Positions 45,989 to 59,671 of a DNA stretch of 64,000 bases are shown in pieces. This DNA is from Ideonella sp. A 288 (GTDB lineage Bacteria > Pseudomonadota > Gammaproteobacteria > Burkholderiales > Burkholderiaceae_C): contig NZ_MWLO01000121.1 of the NCBI RefSeq assembly GCF_002198735.1, forward strand, positions 39,488 to 103,487, in the 5' to 3' direction. Made by a program: the position numbers and the translations under genes. The notes under the pieces are model-generated. The model was not told the DNA's origin and searched no databases. It worked only from the letters and a program-made list of their open reading frames with translations. Each line of letters begins with the position of its first letter. Within the stretch, counting starts at the first letter, position 1.

Positions 45989-47083
45989 ATGCGCAGTACC
46001 CCGGGGCTTCGGCGCCGCACATGCCTGGCCGCAGGCGTGGCGGCATGGGCCGTGTCGGCGCCCTCGGCGGGGCAGGATGGCTGCGGCCACGACGCCCTGT
46101 GCCGCCTGCTCGCCGCGGCCGGCAGCGACGGCAGCAACACCCATGGTGTGGTGGTGGAACGCGCCGGCCGCACGCTGGCCGAGGCCTACTTCACCGGTCG
46201 CGACAGGCCCGGTGGCGCCTGGTTCGAACGCGAGGTGAGTTTCGGGCCCGACACACCGCACGATCTGCGCTCAATCAGCAAGAGCATCACGGGCCTGCTG
46301 GCGGGCATCGCGCACGGCCGCGGCCTGCTCGGCGGGCTGGACAAGCCGGTGTTCGACTTCTTCCCCGAGCACGCCGACCTGGCCACGCCCGAGCGCCGCG
46401 CCATCACGCTGGCGCACCTTCTGGACATGACCACCGGGTGGGCATGGGACGAGTGGAACGTGCCCTATGGCCAACTGGCCAACAGCGAGACCCGCATGGC
46501 GCTGGCGCTGAACCGCGACCGCCACCTGCTGGACCTGCCGCTGGCCCACCCGCCCGGCAGCACCTGGACCTACTGTGGCGGCGCCACGGCGCTGCTGGGC
46601 GAGATCGTCGAGCGGGTGACCGGCCAGACCCTGCTGGCCCTGGCCCAGCAGACCATGTTCGAACCGATGGGCATCGGCAACGTCACCTGGCGCACCGGCT
46701 GGCGCGACAAGCACCTGGCCTTCTCGGGCCTGCGCCTGACCCCTCGCGCCCTGGCCAGCGTCGGCCGCCTGATGCTCGACGGCGGACGCTGGAAGGGCCA
46801 GCCGCTGGTGCCGGCCGACTGGGTGGCCGATGCGCTGATACCGCGCATGCCCGCCGCCGACGGCTTCTTCTACGGCCGCCAGTGGTGGCACGGACGCTTC
46901 CAGCACGGCTCCGGGTCGGGCATCGACTGGATCGCCGGCTTCGGCAACGGGGGTCAGCGCCTGTTCGTGGTGCCGTCGCTGGACCTGGTGGTGGCCATCA
47001 CCGCCGGCCGCTACAACCAGCCGGCCAGCGGCCGCGCGTCGAATGCGCTGTTCCGCGCGGTGGTCGACGCGGTGCGGGGCTGA
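45989..47083 (+). CDS. Exported serine hydrolase, beta-lactamase/class C family
   Basis: A 364-residue protein of the penicillin-binding-protein-like hydrolases. A Sec-type signal is at the N-terminus ([20 protein letters not shown]). The catalytic SxxK is Ser95-I-S-Lys98 (RSISKSI), the second motif is Tyr in WTYCGG, and HGSGSG stands near the place of the KTG box. Such proteins include esterases and D-amino peptidases; beta-lactam resistance is not implied. A -10-like TATAGG lies 20 bases before the ATG, so the leader would be very short. Confidence 0.87.
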   Translation: MRSTPGLRRRTCLAAGVAAWAVSAPSAGQDGCGHDALCRLLAAAGSDGSNTHGVVVERAGRTLAEAYFTGRDRPGGAWFEREVSFGPDTPHDLRSISKSITGLLAGIAHGRGLLGGLDKPVFDFFPEHADLATPERRAITLAHLLDMTTGWAWDEWNVPYGQLANSETRMALALNRDRHLLDLPLAHPPGSTWTYCGGATALLGEIVERVTGQTLLALAQQTMFEPMGIGNVTWRTGWRDKHLAFSGLRLTPRALASVGRLMLDGGRWKGQPLVPADWVADALIPRMPAADGFFYGRQWWHGRFQHGSGSGIDWIAGFGNGGQRLFVVPSLDLVVAITAGRYNQPASGRASNALFRAVVDAVRG

Positions 47084-47107
47084 CGGCCGCGGCGGCGCGT
47101 CCGGCCA

Positions 47108-47896
47108 TCACAGGGTGAAGTCGTAGTCGATCGTCAGCGGTGCATGGTCGCTGAAGCGCTGCGCCAGGTAGATGTGTTCGGCCTTGGCCTGGGCCGCCAG
47201 CGCCGGCGTGGCCAGGTGGTAGTCGAGCCGCCAGCCCACGTTCTTGGCCCAGGCCTGGCCCCGGTTGCTCCACCAGGTGTATTGCTCGGCGTGGGGGTTG
47301 AGCCTGCGGAACACGTCCACCAGGCCGGCCTCGTCGAGCAGGCGGGTCATCCAGTTGCGTTCCTCGGGCAGGAAGCCCGAGTTCTTCTGGTTGCTCTTCC
47401 AGTTCTTGAGGTCGATCTCCTTGTGCGCGATGTTGACGTCGCCCACCAGGATGAACTCGCGCTCTTCCTTCAGGCGCAGCAGGCGCGGGTAGATCGTGTC
47501 GAGGAAGACGAACTTGGCCTGCTGGCGGTCCTCACTGGACGACCCGCTGGGAAAGTAGCAGCTGATGATGCTGAGCTTGCGCCGGGCGTTGTCGAAGCGC
47601 GCCTCGACATAGCGGCCCTCGGCGTCGAAATCGGCGTCGCCCAGGCCGACGATCACGTCGCTGGGCGTCTTGCGGGTGTACAGGCCCACGCCCGAGTAGC
47701 CCTTCTTGTCGGCGAAGTGGAAATGCCCGCCCATGCCGGCCACGGTGTCGAAGCGGCCGGCCACGTCGGCCGCCTGGGCCTTGATCTCCTGCACCCCCAT
47801 ACAATCGGCGCCCACCTTGTCCGCCCATTCGACGAAGCCCTTGCTGGCCGCCGAGCGGATGCCGTTCAAGTTGAGTGTGACGAGCCTGAAAGCCAA
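47108..47896 (-). CDS. xthA: Exodeoxyribonuclease III
   Basis: A 262-residue AP endonuclease/3'-5' exonuclease for base-excision repair. Metal and catalytic motifs are LVTLNLNGIRSA, GVQEIKA, GDVNIAHKEIDLKNW and the final SDHAPLTIDYDF. No ATG or GTG lies near the conserved N-terminus; the TTG at 47896 (MAFRLVTLNLNG) with GGGG upstream is the best start. Only 9 bases separate it from the divergent pyrE, so each promoter must lie inside the other gene. Confidence 0.9.
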   Translation of the reverse strand: MAFRLVTLNLNGIRSAASKGFVEWADKVGADCMGVQEIKAQAADVAGRFDTVAGMGGHFHFADKKGYSGVGLYTRKTPSDVIVGLGDADFDAEGRYVEARFDNARRKLSIISCYFPSGSSSEDRQQAKFVFLDTIYPRLLRLKEEREFILVGDVNIAHKEIDLKNWKSNQKNSGFLPEERNWMTRLLDEAGLVDVFRRLNPHAEQYTWWSNRGQAWAKNVGWRLDYHLATPALAAQAKAEHIYLAQRFSDHAPLTIDYDFTL

Positions 47897-47905
47897 GGTG
47901 ACCCC

Positions 47906-48586
47906 ATGAATGCCGAAAGCGACCGCTCCGACGCGCTGGCGCAGGATTTCGTCCGCTTCTCGGTCGAGTCCGGCGTGCTGCGCTTCGGAGAATTCAAGAC
48001 CAAGGCCGGGCGGCTGTCGCCCTACTTCTTCAACGCCGGCCTGTTCGACGACGGCGCCAAGCTGGGCCGACTGGCCGGATTCTATGCACGCCGCCTGATC
48101 GATTCGGGCCTGCCCTTCGACATGCTCTTCGGCCCCGCCTACAAGGGCATCACGCTGGCCGCCGCGGTGGCCATCGAGCTGGCCCGGCTGGGCCGCAACG
48201 TGCCGTTCGCCTACAACCGCAAAGAGGCGAAAGATCACGGCGAGGGCGGTTCGCTGGTCGGCGCACCGGTGGCCGGGCGCGTTCTCATCGTCGATGATGT
48301 GATGTCTGCAGGCACCTCCGTGCGCGAATCGATTGCCATGATCCGGGACGCCGGCGCCACGCCCTGTGGCGTCGCCATCGCCCTCGACCGGCAGGAGAAG
48401 GCGGCCGAAGGTGGGCAGGAGAAGCCCTGGTCGGCCGTTCAGTACGTGCGCGACCAGCTTCAACTGGAGGTCGTGGCCATCGCCACCCTGCGCGACTTGT
48501 TGCAGTTTCTTTCGTCGCAGAGCGATCCTTCGCTGGCCGAGCACCGCCCCGCCGTGTCAGCCTACCGGGACCGCTACGGAGTCTGA
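47906..48586 (+). CDS. pyrE: Orotate phosphoribosyltransferase
   Basis: A 226-residue pyrimidine biosynthesis enzyme converting orotate and PRPP to OMP. The PRPP motif is VLIVDDVMSAGTSVRE; other sequences are SPYFFNAGLFDDG, MLFGPAYKGITLAAAVAIEL and AYNRKEAKDHGEGG. Start ATG at 47906. A DUF4124 gene begins directly after the stop (TGA-ATG), so the two are probably co-transcribed. Confidence 0.95.
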   Translation: MNAESDRSDALAQDFVRFSVESGVLRFGEFKTKAGRLSPYFFNAGLFDDGAKLGRLAGFYARRLIDSGLPFDMLFGPAYKGITLAAAVAIELARLGRNVPFAYNRKEAKDHGEGGSLVGAPVAGRVLIVDDVMSAGTSVRESIAMIRDAGATPCGVAIALDRQEKAAEGGQEKPWSAVQYVRDQLQLEVVAIATLRDLLQFLSSQSDPSLAEHRPAVSAYRDRYGV

Positions 48587-49292
48587 ATGCCCGAGAGTGC
48601 CCGCTCCACCGTCAACCGCCTCGGCCTGGCCTGCAGGCTGGTGTTCGGCCTGGGCGCCGGGCTGACGGTGGCCGGTGGGTCCAGCCTTGCGGCACCGCCG
48701 GACACCACCCAGGGTATCTACACCTGCGTCGACGCCCAAGGCCGCCGGCTCACGTCCGACCGGCCCATCCCCGACTGCAACGCGCGCGAGCAGCGCGTGC
48801 TGAACAAGGATGGGTCGCTGCGCGCCGTGAAGCCGCCTCCGCTGACTGCCGACGAGCGCGCCGAGAAGGAAGCCGCCGAACGGCAGGCGGCCGTCCAGAA
48901 GGCCGCGCAGGCCGATGCGGTGCGCCGCGACCGCAACCTGCTGGCCCGCTTCGGCAACGAGGCCGACCACCGCAAGGCCCGCGAGTCGGCACTGGACACG
49001 GTGCGGGCGGCGATCAAGACCACCGAGGTGCGCCAGGCCGAGCTGACCGCCGAGCGCCAACCGCTGGAACTCGAAGCCGAGTTCTACAAGGGCCGCACGC
49101 TGCCGCTGCGGCTGAAGCAGCAGATCGACGCGAACGACGCCGCGGTGGACGCGCAGAAGTCGTTGGCCCAGAACCAGACGCAGGAACTGGCGCGCATCAA
49201 CCGGCTCTACGACGCCGAACTCGAGCGCCTGCGCCGCCTGTGGGCCGGCGCGCAGCCGGGCACCATCGGCCCGGCCACCGCCAGCACGGCGC

Positions 49293-53953
<4,661 letters not shown>

Positions 53954-54005
53954 GGCCCGCGAAGCCGGGCCCGGTGGCCCGGCAACGCTGTGGTGGTGAC
54001 CTGCC

Positions 54006-54923
54006 ATGCCCCTCGGCACCCTGGATCGCACCCCGCCGCCCTTCTTTCGCCAAGGTCCCTCGGCGCTGACCAAGCTCGCGCTGTTCTCTGCGCTGGCGGT
54101 GTTCCTGATGGCGGCCGACACGCGCTTCGCGGTGACGCAACCCCTGCGCGCGGCGCTGGCCACGGCACTGCTGCCGGTGCAGCGGGCGCTGCAGGTGCCG
54201 GTGGACCTGGCCGCCAATGGCGGCGATTACCTGCAAGGCTTGCGCGCGGCGCTGGCCGCCGAGAACGCCGCCCGCGCCGAACTGGCCCGCCAGGCCCTGC
54301 GTGCGGCGCAGGTCGAACGCCTCACCGAAGAGAACAACCGCCTGCGTGCACTGCTCGACCTGCGACCGGCGCTGCAGGTCAAGTCGATCTCGGCCCAGGT
54401 CATGTACGAGGCCGCCGACCCGTTCTCGCGCAAGCTGTTCATCGACCGCGGCGCGGCCAACGGCCTGGTGCTCGGGTCGCCGGTGATCAACGAGGCGGGC
54501 GTGCTGGGCCAGGTGACGCGCCTGTATCCGTTGTCGGCGGTGGTGACACTGCTGACCGACCGCGACGCCGCGATCCCCGTGCTCAACACCCGCACTCAGC
54601 AGCGCAGCGCCGCCTTCGGCGGCATCGAGGGCGGCATGGAACTGCGCTTCATCGCCGGCAATGCCGACGTGCAGGTGGGCGACACGCTGACCACCAGCGG
54701 CGTCGACGGCATCTACCCGCCGGGCCTGACGGTCGGGCGCATCACGAGGGTGGACCGGCGCGCCGACTCCGGCTTCGCGCGCATCCTGGTCGCGCCGTCG
54801 GCGGTGATCGACGACGTGCGATACCTGCTGGTGCTCGAGCCACTTGGCGCCCAGTTGCCGCCGCGGCCCGAGCCCGATCTGCCGCCTGACAAGCCGGCCA
54901 AGACCAAGGCGCCGAAGCGATGA
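54006..54923 (+). CDS. mreC: Rod shape-determining protein MreC
   Basis: A 305-residue bitopic protein. One helix is near residues 22-38 (LALFSALAVFLMAAD). A coiled coil spans ~75-115 (AALAAENAARAELARQALRA, EENNRLRALLDL). The periplasmic beta-barrel core follows (VINEAGVLGQVTRLYPLSAV, LTDRDAAIPV, VDGIYPPGLTVGRI). The tail is Pro/Lys-rich. MreC scaffolds PBP2 and RodA to MreB. It lies 52 bases after mreB. Confidence 0.95.
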   Translation: MPLGTLDRTPPPFFRQGPSALTKLALFSALAVFLMAADTRFAVTQPLRAALATALLPVQRALQVPVDLAANGGDYLQGLRAALAAENAARAELARQALRAAQVERLTEENNRLRALLDLRPALQVKSISAQVMYEAADPFSRKLFIDRGAANGLVLGSPVINEAGVLGQVTRLYPLSAVVTLLTDRDAAIPVLNTRTQQRSAAFGGIEGGMELRFIAGNADVQVGDTLTTSGVDGIYPPGLTVGRITRVDRRADSGFARILVAPSAVIDDVRYLLVLEPLGAQLPPRPEPDLPPDKPAKTKAPKR

Positions 54924-54951
54924 GCCGGCCGCAGACCCCGAGGAGCGCGCC

Positions 54952-55473
54952 ATGATCATGCCGCGCGGGACCGACCAGCTGCTGCTGCCGGTCAATCCCC
55001 TGTTCATCGCCTTCTCGCTGCTGGTGGCGCTGGGACTCGAGATGCTGCCCGTCGGCCGGCATGCGGCATCGCCCGACCTGCTGGCGCTGGTGCTGGTCTT
55101 CTGGAACGTGCACCAGCCGCTGCGGGTGAGCGTGGGCCTGGGCTTCGCGCTGGGGCTGGTGATCGACGTCCACCAGGGCGCGGTGCTCGGCCAGCATGCG
55201 CTGGCCTACACGCTGATGAGCTTCCTGGGCATCGCGGCGCACCGCCGCCTGCTGTGGTTCTCGTTGCCCAACCAGGCGCTGCAGATCCTGCCGCTGTTCC
55301 TGGTGGGGCACCTCGTCGCCCTGGCCGCCCGTTTGCTGGTGGGGGGTATGTTCCCCGGCTGGTCGCTGCTGCTGGCGCCGGTGGGCGAGGCGCTGCTGTG
55401 GCCGCTGGTGGCGCTGCTGCTGCTCGCGCCGCAGCGCCGCGCGCCCGATCCCGACGAGAATCGGCCGCTGTAG
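54952..55473 (+). CDS. mreD: Rod shape-determining protein MreD
   Basis: A 173-residue inner-membrane protein with five to six helices (FIAFSLLVALGLEMLPVG, LLALVLVFWNVHQPLRVSVG, GFALGLVIDVHQGAVLGQHA, YTLMSFLGIAAHRRLLW, LLAPVGEALLWPLVALLLL). GAGGAG precedes the ATG at 54952; a second ATG is two codons later. It belongs to the elongasome together with its neighbours. Confidence 0.93.
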   Translation: MIMPRGTDQLLLPVNPLFIAFSLLVALGLEMLPVGRHAASPDLLALVLVFWNVHQPLRVSVGLGFALGLVIDVHQGAVLGQHALAYTLMSFLGIAAHRRLLWFSLPNQALQILPLFLVGHLVALAARLLVGGMFPGWSLLLAPVGEALLWPLVALLLLAPQRRAPDPDENRPL

Positions 55474-55492
55474 GTCGCCGCAGGGGCCAGGC

Positions 55493-57484
55493 ATGACCGA
55501 GCTGAAGAACCTCGAACACGAGCTCGACCGCTTCCGCGGCCGCTTGGTGGCTGCGGCCTTGTTCGTGCTGCTGTGCTTCGGCCTGCTGGCCGCACGGCTG
55601 GTGTGGCTGCAGGTGGTGCGCCACGAAGACCTGGCCCAGCAGGCCGAGGACAACCGCATCGCGGTGGTGCCCATCGTGCCCAACCGCGGCCTCATCCTCG
55701 ACCGCAACGGCGTCGTGCTGGCCACCAATTACTCGGCCTACACACTCGAGATCACGCCCGCGCGGGTGTCCGGCGAGATCGAGTCGGTGATCGACGATCT
55801 GGCGCAGGTGGTCGACATCCAGACGCGCGACCGGCGCCGCTTCAAGCGCCTGGCCGACGAAGGCAAGCGCTTCGAGTCGGTGCCGATCCGCACCAAGCTC
55901 ACCGACGAGGAGGTGGCCCGCTTCACCGCGCAGCGCTTCCGCTTCCCCGGCGTCGAGGTGCGGGCGCGGTTGTTCCGCCAGTACCCGATGGGCGAGGTGG
56001 GCAGCCACCTGATCGGCTACATCGGCCGCATCAACCAGGCCGAGAAGAAGGCCATGGAAGACTGGGACGACGAGCTGCAGGCCAACTACCGCGGCACCGA
56101 ACACATCGGAAAGCTGGGCCTCGAACAGCGCTACGAGCGCGAACTGCATGGCGCCACCGGCTTCGAAGAGCTCGAAACCAGCGCAGGCGGCCGCGCCGTG
56201 CGCCGGCTCGGCAGCCACCCGGCCACGCCCGGCAACACCCTGGTGCTGTCGATCGACATCCGGCTGCAGGCGCTGGTGGAGCAGATGTTCGGTGACCGGC
56301 GCGGCGCGCTGGTGGCCATCGACCCGCGCAATGGCGAGGTGCTGGCCTTCGTCAGCAAGCCCACCTTCGACCCCAACCTGTTCGTCGATGGCATCGACGT
56401 CGAGAACTGGCGCGAGTTGAACGAATCGGTCGACAAGCCGCTGCTCAACCGGGCGCTGCGCGGCACCTACCCGCCAGGCTCCACGTTCAAGCCCTTCATG
56501 GCCATCGCCGCGCTGACCACCGGCAAGCGCTCGGCCGGCACCATCGTCAACGACGCCGGCTCCTACGCCTTCGGCAACCATGTCTTCCGCAGCCACGGCG
56601 ACCATGGCCTGGGGCCGGTGGACATGACGCGCTCGATCGTCAAGTCGAGCAACGTCTACTACTACTCGCTGGCCAACGAGATGGGCGTCGACCTGATGCA
56701 CGCGCAGCTCGAGCCCTTCGGCTTCGGCCGGCGCACCGGCATCGACCTCGATGGCGAGCTCACCGGCGTGCTGCCCTCCACCGAATGGAAGCGCCGTGCC
56801 TACAAGAAGCCCGAACAGCAGCGCTGGTATGCCGGCGAGACCATCTCGCTGGGCATCGGCCAGGGCTACAACAACTTCACGATGCTCCAGCTGGCGACCG
56901 CCACGTCCACGCTGGTGTCGGGCGGCTTGCGCTTCGAGCCGCGGCTGGTGCGCGAGATCCGTGACGTGGTCACGAACGAGCAGCCGGTGGTGCCACGCAA
57001 GGCGCTCGACCCGCTGCCGCTGCAAGCCTCGCACGTGGCGCTGATCAACCAGGCCATGCACGGCGTCACGCGCGAGGGCACCTCGACGCGCATCTTCATG
57101 GGGGCGCCTTATGCCACCGGCGGCAAGACCGGCACGGCCCAGGCGGTGTCCATCGGCAAGGGCGAGCGCTACAACGCCGCGCGGATGGAGGAGCGTCAGC
57201 GCGACCACTCGCTGTACATCGCCTTCGCGCCCGTGGAGGCGCCCAGCATCGCGCTGGCCGTGGTGGTCGAGAACGCGGGCTTCGGCGCGACCGCCGCCGC
57301 GCCGATCGCCCGCCGCGTGTTCGACTACCTGCTGCTGGGGCAATGGCCCAATGAGCAGGACATGGCCGCCACCCGGCAGGGCCAGAGCGTGGCGCCGATG
57401 GGCACGCCGCTGCGTGCGGCGGAGGTGCCGATCGCCGGCCTGGCGGCCAGCGCGCCCCCGGCCGAGATCAAGGCCGCGCCATGA
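55493..57484 (+). CDS. mrdA: Penicillin-binding protein 2 (transpeptidase)
   Basis: A 663-residue class B PBP that cross-links peptidoglycan during elongation. After a short cytoplasmic segment one helix anchors it (~20-38). The PBP dimer region spans ~60-230 (NRGLILDRNGVVLATN). The transpeptidase motifs are intact: Ser330-T-F-Lys333 (PPGSTFKPF), Ser385-S-Asn387 and Lys545-T-Gly547 (GGKTGTAQ). Partner of RodA, which follows after 133 bases. Confidence 0.96.
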   Translation: MTELKNLEHELDRFRGRLVAAALFVLLCFGLLAARLVWLQVVRHEDLAQQAEDNRIAVVPIVPNRGLILDRNGVVLATNYSAYTLEITPARVSGEIESVIDDLAQVVDIQTRDRRRFKRLADEGKRFESVPIRTKLTDEEVARFTAQRFRFPGVEVRARLFRQYPMGEVGSHLIGYIGRINQAEKKAMEDWDDELQANYRGTEHIGKLGLEQRYERELHGATGFEELETSAGGRAVRRLGSHPATPGNTLVLSIDIRLQALVEQMFGDRRGALVAIDPRNGEVLAFVSKPTFDPNLFVDGIDVENWRELNESVDKPLLNRALRGTYPPGSTFKPFMAIAALTTGKRSAGTIVNDAGSYAFGNHVFRSHGDHGLGPVDMTRSIVKSSNVYYYSLANEMGVDLMHAQLEPFGFGRRTGIDLDGELTGVLPSTEWKRRAYKKPEQQRWYAGETISLGIGQGYNNFTMLQLATATSTLVSGGLRFEPRLVREIRDVVTNEQPVVPRKALDPLPLQASHVALINQAMHGVTREGTSTRIFMGAPYATGGKTGTAQAVSIGKGERYNAARMEERQRDHSLYIAFAPVEAPSIALAVVVENAGFGATAAAPIARRVFDYLLLGQWPNEQDMAATRQGQSVAPMGTPLRAAEVPIAGLAASAPPAEIKAAP

Positions 57485-57617
57485 GACGGCCCACAGGCCT
57501 TGCCGAGGGCTCGTTCCCGCCCGGCGGGATCGGCCGAAGGCCGCATGCTGCGCCAGTGATCGCGCCGGGCCGCTCGCAACCCCGAATCCCGAAGCGCGCA
57601 GCGCGCAGGGTGGTCCA

Positions 57618-58775
57618 GTGACCCGCAGCGTCTACGATCAACCCTCGTGGTGGCAACGGGTGCGGCCGCTGGTCAGCGGCTACGACACCATGCTGCTGGT
57701 GATGGTGCTGGTCTTGTCGGGGATGGGCCTGCTCACGATGTACTCGGCTGGCTTCGACCACGGCACCCGCTTCGTCGACCACGGCCGCAACATGCTCATC
57801 GCCGCGGCGCTGATGCTGGTGGTGGGCCAGGTCCCGCCGCAGCGGCTGATGGCCCTGGCCGTGCCGCTGTACGCGGTGGGCGTGGCCTTGCTGGTGGCCA
57901 CCGCCATCTTCGGCATCACCAAGAAGGGCGCCACGCGCTGGCTCAACGTGGGCGTCGTGATCCAGCCCAGCGAGGTGCTCAAGCTGGCGATGCCGCTGAT
58001 GCTGGCCTGGTGGTTCCAGCGCCGCGAAGGCCAGTTGCGCGCGCTCGACTTTGCGGTGGCGGGGCTGCTGCTGCTGGTGCCGGTGGGGCTGGTGGCCAAG
58101 CAGCCCGACCTGGGCACGTCGATCCTCATCCTGTCGGGCGGGCTCTACGTGATGTTCTTTGCCGGGCTGTCCTGGCGCCTGATCGCGCCGGTGCTGCTGC
58201 TGGCGGCCGTCGGCATCACCGCCATCGTGGTCAGCGCCGACACCATCTGCGAGCCCGGCAAGGCCTGGCCGGTGCTGCGCGACTACCAGAAGCAGCGCGT
58301 GTGCACGCTGCTCGATCCCACGACCGATCCGTTGGGCAAGGGCTTCCACATCATCCAGGGCATGATCGCCATCGGCTCCGGCGGCCTCGGCGGCAAGGGC
58401 TTCATGAGCGGCACCCAGACGCACCTGGAGTTCATCCCCGAGCGCACCACCGACTTCATCTTCGCCGCCTTCGCCGAGGAGTTCGGGCTGTTCGGCGCCG
58501 TGGCCCTGCTGCTGGCCTTCACCGGGTTGATCGGCCGCGGCCTGGTCATCGCCGCGCAGGCGCCCACGGTGTTCTCGCGCCTGCTGGCCGGCGCCATCAC
58601 GCTGAGCTTCTTCACCTACGCCTTCGTCAACATGGGCATGGTCAGCGGCATCCTGCCGGTGGTCGGCATCCCGCTGCCCTTCATCAGCTATGGCGGCACC
58701 GCGATGGTCACCCTGGGCTTTGCGCTGGGCATGCTGATGTCGATCGCGCGCAGCCGCGGAATGATGCAGCGATGA
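57618..58775 (+). CDS. rodA: Peptidoglycan glycosyltransferase RodA (SEDS family)
   Basis: A 385-residue polytopic SEDS protein polymerising lipid II with PBP2. Family sequences are YDTMLLVMVLVLSGMGLLTM, KKGATRWLNVGVVIQPSEVL, KQPDLGTSILILSGGLYVMF, HLEFIPERTTDFIFAAFAEE and the C-terminal GIPLPFISYGGTAMVTLGFA. GTG at 57618 matches the homologous N-terminus; the open frame upstream is not coding. The stop overlaps the next start (ATGA). Confidence 0.95.
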   Translation: MTRSVYDQPSWWQRVRPLVSGYDTMLLVMVLVLSGMGLLTMYSAGFDHGTRFVDHGRNMLIAAALMLVVGQVPPQRLMALAVPLYAVGVALLVATAIFGITKKGATRWLNVGVVIQPSEVLKLAMPLMLAWWFQRREGQLRALDFAVAGLLLLVPVGLVAKQPDLGTSILILSGGLYVMFFAGLSWRLIAPVLLLAAVGITAIVVSADTICEPGKAWPVLRDYQKQRVCTLLDPTTDPLGKGFHIIQGMIAIGSGGLGGKGFMSGTQTHLEFIPERTTDFIFAAFAEEFGLFGAVALLLAFTGLIGRGLVIAAQAPTVFSRLLAGAITLSFFTYAFVNMGMVSGILPVVGIPLPFISYGGTAMVTLGFALGMLMSIARSRGMMQR

Positions 58776-59671
58776 ACAGCACCCTCGACACGGTCGGTGT
58801 CGTCGGCATCGGGCAGATGGGGCTGGGCATGGCCCTGCGGCTGCGCGACGGCGGCCGCCGGGTCGTCGTGTGCGACATCGACCCCACGCGCGAGGCGCTG
58901 GCCGCGGCGGCGGGCGCGGTCGTGGTGCCCGACCCGGCCGCCGTGGGCGCCGCCGGCGACGTGCTCATCGTCTGCGTCGTTGATGCCGCCCAGACCGAGG
59001 ACGTGCTGTTCGGCACCGGCGGTGCCGCCGCGACGCTGAGGCCCGGGGCCTGCGTGCTGCTGTGCCCGACGATCGGGCCCGCCGATGTCGAACGCATCGC
59101 TTCGCGCCTGGCCGGCCTGAGCCTGGGCTGCCTCGACGCGCCGATGTCCGGCGGCCCGGCCCGGGCCCGCGACGGCACGATGAGCCTGATGGTGGCCGGC
59201 GAGGACGCGCTGTTCGAGCGCCATCGGCCGCTGTTACAGCACCTCTCGTCGCGGCTGTTCCGAATCGGGCCGCGCTGCGGCGATGGCGCCCGCACCAAGC
59301 TCGTCAACAACCTGCTGGCGGCGACGATCCTGGCCGCGGCCTGCGAGGCCCTGGCGCTGGCTGAGCGCATCGGCCTGGACGGGGCGGCCACGCTGGCGGT
59401 CATCGAACAGTCCAGCGGCCAGAGCTGGATCGGCGGCGATCGGCTGCCGCGCCTGCTCGCCGGCGACGAGCGCGTGCTGGCCCGCATGGGCCTGCTGGCC
59501 AAGGATTCGGCGCTGGCGCTGGCGATGGCCGACGCGCAGGGTGCTCGCCCGGCCCTGGGGGCACAGGCCGCGGCGCTGTTCGCGGCCGCGTGCGACGACG
59601 GCCTGGCCGACGCCGACGATTCACACCTGATCAGGCTGATTCGTCGGGCGGGGTCGGCACCGGTGGCGTGA
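58772..59671 (+). CDS. NAD(P)-dependent beta-hydroxyacid dehydrogenase (GarR/MmsB family)
   Basis: A 299-residue enzyme of the 3-hydroxyisobutyrate/tartronate semialdehyde reductase family. The dinucleotide motif is GVVGIGQMGLGMALRL, the substrate loop is LDAPMSGGPARARDGTMSLM and the catalytic Lys is in TKLVNNLLAA. It overlaps rodA by 4 bases, yet is metabolically unrelated. Its last 41 bases overlap the convergent sensor kinase gene. Substrate unknown. Confidence 0.9.
   Translation: MNSTLDTVGVVGIGQMGLGMALRLRDGGRRVVVCDIDPTREALAAAAGAVVVPDPAAVGAAGDVLIVCVVDAAQTEDVLFGTGGAAATLRPGACVLLCPTIGPADVERIASRLAGLSLGCLDAPMSGGPARARDGTMSLMVAGEDALFERHRPLLQHLSSRLFRIGPRCGDGARTKLVNNLLAATILAAACEALALAERIGLDGAATLAVIEQSSGQSWIGGDRLPRLLAGDERVLARMGLLAKDSALALAMADAQGARPALGAQAAALFAAACDDGLADADDSHLIRLIRRAGSAPVA

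Noticed and set aside
57485..57617. The 133-base gap between mrdA and rodA as a possible small gene
   Set aside because: The open frame here has no start with a Shine-Dalgarno and no recognisable product; it looks like ordinary GC-rich spacer.
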